Below, piece after piece: positions 62,175-64,000 of a stretch of DNA of 64,000 nt; position 1 is the first letter of the stretch; each line of letters begins with the position of its first letter. The stretch lies in assembly GCA_947494825.1 (NCBI GenBank), contig CANLWN010000001.1, forward strand, positions 620,001 to 684,000. Reading direction: 5' to 3'. The translations under genes were made by a program, and so were the position numbers. This stretch comes from an uncultured Flavobacteriaceae bacterium. GTDB taxonomy: Bacteria > Bacteroidota > Bacteroidia > Flavobacteriales > Flavobacteriaceae. The notes beneath the pieces were generated by a model. It searched no databases. It saw only the letters and a list, made by a program, of their open reading frames with translations, and was not told where the DNA came from.

Positions 62175-64000
62175 TTATTGTTTTGCCATAGGGTCTATTG
62201 CCCGGATCGCACTGCGCAGCTGTGCATCGGTAAGTTTGTAGATCTGGACCAGGGCGGCTTGGTCGGTGTCATAGGCTGCAATGATATGGGCATGGTTCTC
62301 AATCCACTGCACCAGTTTTTTAATGACCCTTAGGTTGGCATTGCCGTGCGATGTTCCATCGCCAATATTCCTGGATAGCACGGCATTAAAAGAAAGTAAG
62401 GGTTTTCGAGAAAAGTAAATCTCTGACAGTTTTGCGGTATATTCGAGCTCTTCCGAGGAATAGGAATAGTTGTTTTTTTTGTCAATGGCATGTCTACCTT
62501 CATGCGCGTAGATGCTGGACTCCAAAACAATACGTTCCAAGGCGTTGATGAACTTTAACCGCAGCGCGCTACCGCTTAGTCCGGTATTCTTCAGGGAGTC
62601 CAGAATTTCCTTTTTTTCATTATAGTTGATCCATTCGTTTAAACCCGGCAGGTAGGCATGCTTATCTTCCAAAGCCAGGGAATCGTCCAGGGCGCGAAGT
62701 TTCCGTATCTTCTTTTGTGTTTTTTGGATTTCTACCGAATCCGTTACGGTCAACCAAGAAAGTATAGGTCCACCGGTATAGGCACTTCGCACTTGCAAAA
62801 AGGATCCATCGTCGTTTGCCCAGCCCCCGGTTTCTGCCTCCCCATCCCAAAACCAGCCGGAATAACCGTTGGATATCATATGGTCTATGGCCACATACCT
62901 GAACTCGGCTTTTTCCCTGTACTGCTCGATCGTTCTTTTATCATCCAACATCACGTGTCCCATATGTAGCCCATAATAGCCGTTGGCGCTCATGAATTTT
63001 ACTACGGCCTTAAATCGCTTCCTAAGCTCCTTCACCAGGTTTTCCTCAGAAAGGGGTGGTTTATCCCCTTGCCATGACAACGCATCCCATAATTTTTTTC
63101 CTTTGACGAACATGGCCTGCATATAGTGTTTTTTGTTTTCATCCCCGTTTATGGTCTTTATATAAAAGGCATGGGTAACGCTATCTATACCCCGTAGAAA
63201 ATGAACATAGGAGCCTATGTTATTGATGGTCGGATCGGTATGGAGCCCATCACCAAAGTGAACTTTCTTGACCATTTGCGAAAATTCATAAAACCCGGAT
63301 TCCGCCAGACCTTTGATGATAACGACAAGGTCGGATTTTGTTTTGTTATTGGGGGTATAACGAAACAGGGCGTCCCGGAACGCGTGGGGAGCTTTTAACA
63401 GGGAGGGATGCACCTGATCAATATCGGTGAGCCGGTAATAGGACATCCAGGCCGTAAAGGACTCCTCTCCCCTGCCCAACAGTAGGGAATACCCCAGGTA
63501 CCGTTTCGCGATATCCACATCTCCAGGCTTATCACGGGCGAGATTTTGGAGCAGGTCATATGCTTGTTGAGACTTCGGGTTGGTGTATGCTGATACATCT
63601 TCGCCAGCAAGGGCAAGTGCTTTCTGCTTTTCAAAAAGGGCTTGGACGTAGAACAACTGGGCGTGATATTTTTCAGTTTCGGAAATGCTGTTTTCCAAGG
63701 CTAAAGAGGAAGCGGCAATGGCCTCATCCCACTTTAACTCCTTCGCTAGGAGCCTTGTCCGTAAAAGGTATGTCCAACTTAGGGCATGATCCAGTTGCTC
63801 CAGGGTATCCAGAAGGGCATGCGCTTTTTCGTTTTTCCGATAGAATAGCCAGTCCATCTTGGCCAAATAGCGGGCGGCTGCGGTTCGGTCTTCCAGGGTC
63901 TGTACCGTATCCTGCCAAACATTGGTAAAGACCGAATAGGCTACGCTATGATCCATGGAAAAATAGGCGTTTTTCCCGTCTTGAAGGGAATGACTCCCCG
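62175..64000 (-). CDS. Large protein with HEGRH zinc-protease motif and TPR-like N terminus, 5' end missing
   Basis: The frame is open to the end of the window (no stop from 63956 to 64000), so the N terminus is missing. The visible 607 residues have helical TPR-like repeats in the first 200 and a C-terminal region with YAHEGRHAIDKK, an HExxH zinc-binding motif, followed by a glutamate-rich segment (SSEELEYTAKLSEIYF) that could give the third metal ligand, as in gluzincin proteases. I recognise no family. Its 3' end is followed by the AraC gene 80 bases on. Confidence 0.65.
   Translation of the reverse strand, partial: GSHSLQDGKNAYFSMDHSVAYSVFTNVWQDTVQTLEDRTAAARYLAKMDWLFYRKNEKAHALLDTLEQLDHALSWTYLLRTRLLAKELKWDEAIAASSLALENSISETEKYHAQLFYVQALFEKQKALALAGEDVSAYTNPKSQQAYDLLQNLARDKPGDVDIAKRYLGYSLLLGRGEESFTAWMSYYRLTDIDQVHPSLLKAPHAFRDALFRYTPNNKTKSDLVVIIKGLAESGFYEFSQMVKKVHFGDGLHTDPTINNIGSYVHFLRGIDSVTHAFYIKTINGDENKKHYMQAMFVKGKKLWDALSWQGDKPPLSEENLVKELRKRFKAVVKFMSANGYYGLHMGHVMLDDKRTIEQYREKAEFRYVAIDHMISNGYSGWFWDGEAETGGWANDDGSFLQVRSAYTGGPILSWLTVTDSVEIQKTQKKIRKLRALDDSLALEDKHAYLPGLNEWINYNEKKEILDSLKNTGLSGSALRLKFINALERIVLESSIYAHEGRHAIDKKNNYSYSSEELEYTAKLSEIYFSRKPLLSFNAVLSRNIGDGTSHGNANLRVIKKLVQWIENHAHIIAAYDTDQAALVQIYKLTDAQLRSAIRAIDPMAKQ

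Overview
This window reads as chromosomal DNA from a marine member of the Flavobacteriaceae (Bacteroidota), of the Maribacter, Zobellia or Arenibacter kind. The evidence is a SusC/SusD pair, many short lipoprotein signals ending in a cysteine, a LytTR regulator, an ECF sigma factor with a TPR tail paired with a YciI protein, mostly weak ribosome binding sites, and glycan-utilisation genes fed by a full xylose pathway. I saw no phage, integrase, transposase, rRNA, tRNA or CRISPR array. The genus is an inference from gene content only.

Layout. 1-825: end of a small lipoprotein-type gene and a PEGA lipoprotein. 853-9286 (minus): a cation-efflux operon with a His-rich small protein, an RND pump fused to its TolC-type outer-membrane channel, a membrane-fusion lipoprotein, a Fur-family regulator and a Zn/Cd-type P-ATPase. 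9425-16163 (minus): a Tat-exported sugar epimerase-like protein, a DMT exporter, a 640-base repeat-rich spacer, a glucose/sorbosone dehydrogenase, a chromate transporter, an AlkC-type DNA glycosylase and a VOC protein. 16340-21451 (plus): a two-component system followed by a PAP2 phosphatase, a GT2 and an ArnT-like GT39, which looks like an envelope lipid-modification system. 21588-31712: a serine hydrolase, a HEAT-repeat membrane protein, an S41 protease, an orphan response regulator, a lactonase, an AraC regulator, an MFS exporter, an ankyrin protein and a membrane-bound LytTR regulator. 31691-40212: GH20 hexosaminidase divergent from an NrtR-type Nudix regulator, an esterase, a phospholipase A2-like protein, an ECF sigma/YciI pair and a small outer-membrane barrel. 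40247-59144 (minus): a large polysaccharide-utilisation and xylose locus. 59550-64000 (minus): a small AraC-linked redox operon and a truncated large HExxH protein.

How the genes work together. In the glycan locus SusC/SusD and two Cys-motif lipoproteins (one a GH16 glucanase-like enzyme) would capture and cut the polysaccharide. GH43 and GH26-like enzymes would trim xylo-oligosaccharides, two permeases would import the sugar, and XylA/XylB would feed the pentose phosphate pathway. A LacI regulator closes the cluster, and a LacI-like palindrome lies upstream of susC. The metal operon spans both membranes in one transcription unit.

The most interesting candidate for an undescribed system is the two-component/PAP2/GT2/ArnT cluster. 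Upstream of its PAP2 gene are four 6-base boxes spaced exactly 11 bases apart that resemble the PmrA box of enterobacteria, with related boxes upstream of the response regulator. The second is the paired 13-base palindromes between the GH20 gene and the Nudix regulator. The third is a phospholipase A2-like gene preceded by a strong hairpin with a UUCG loop and a T-run.
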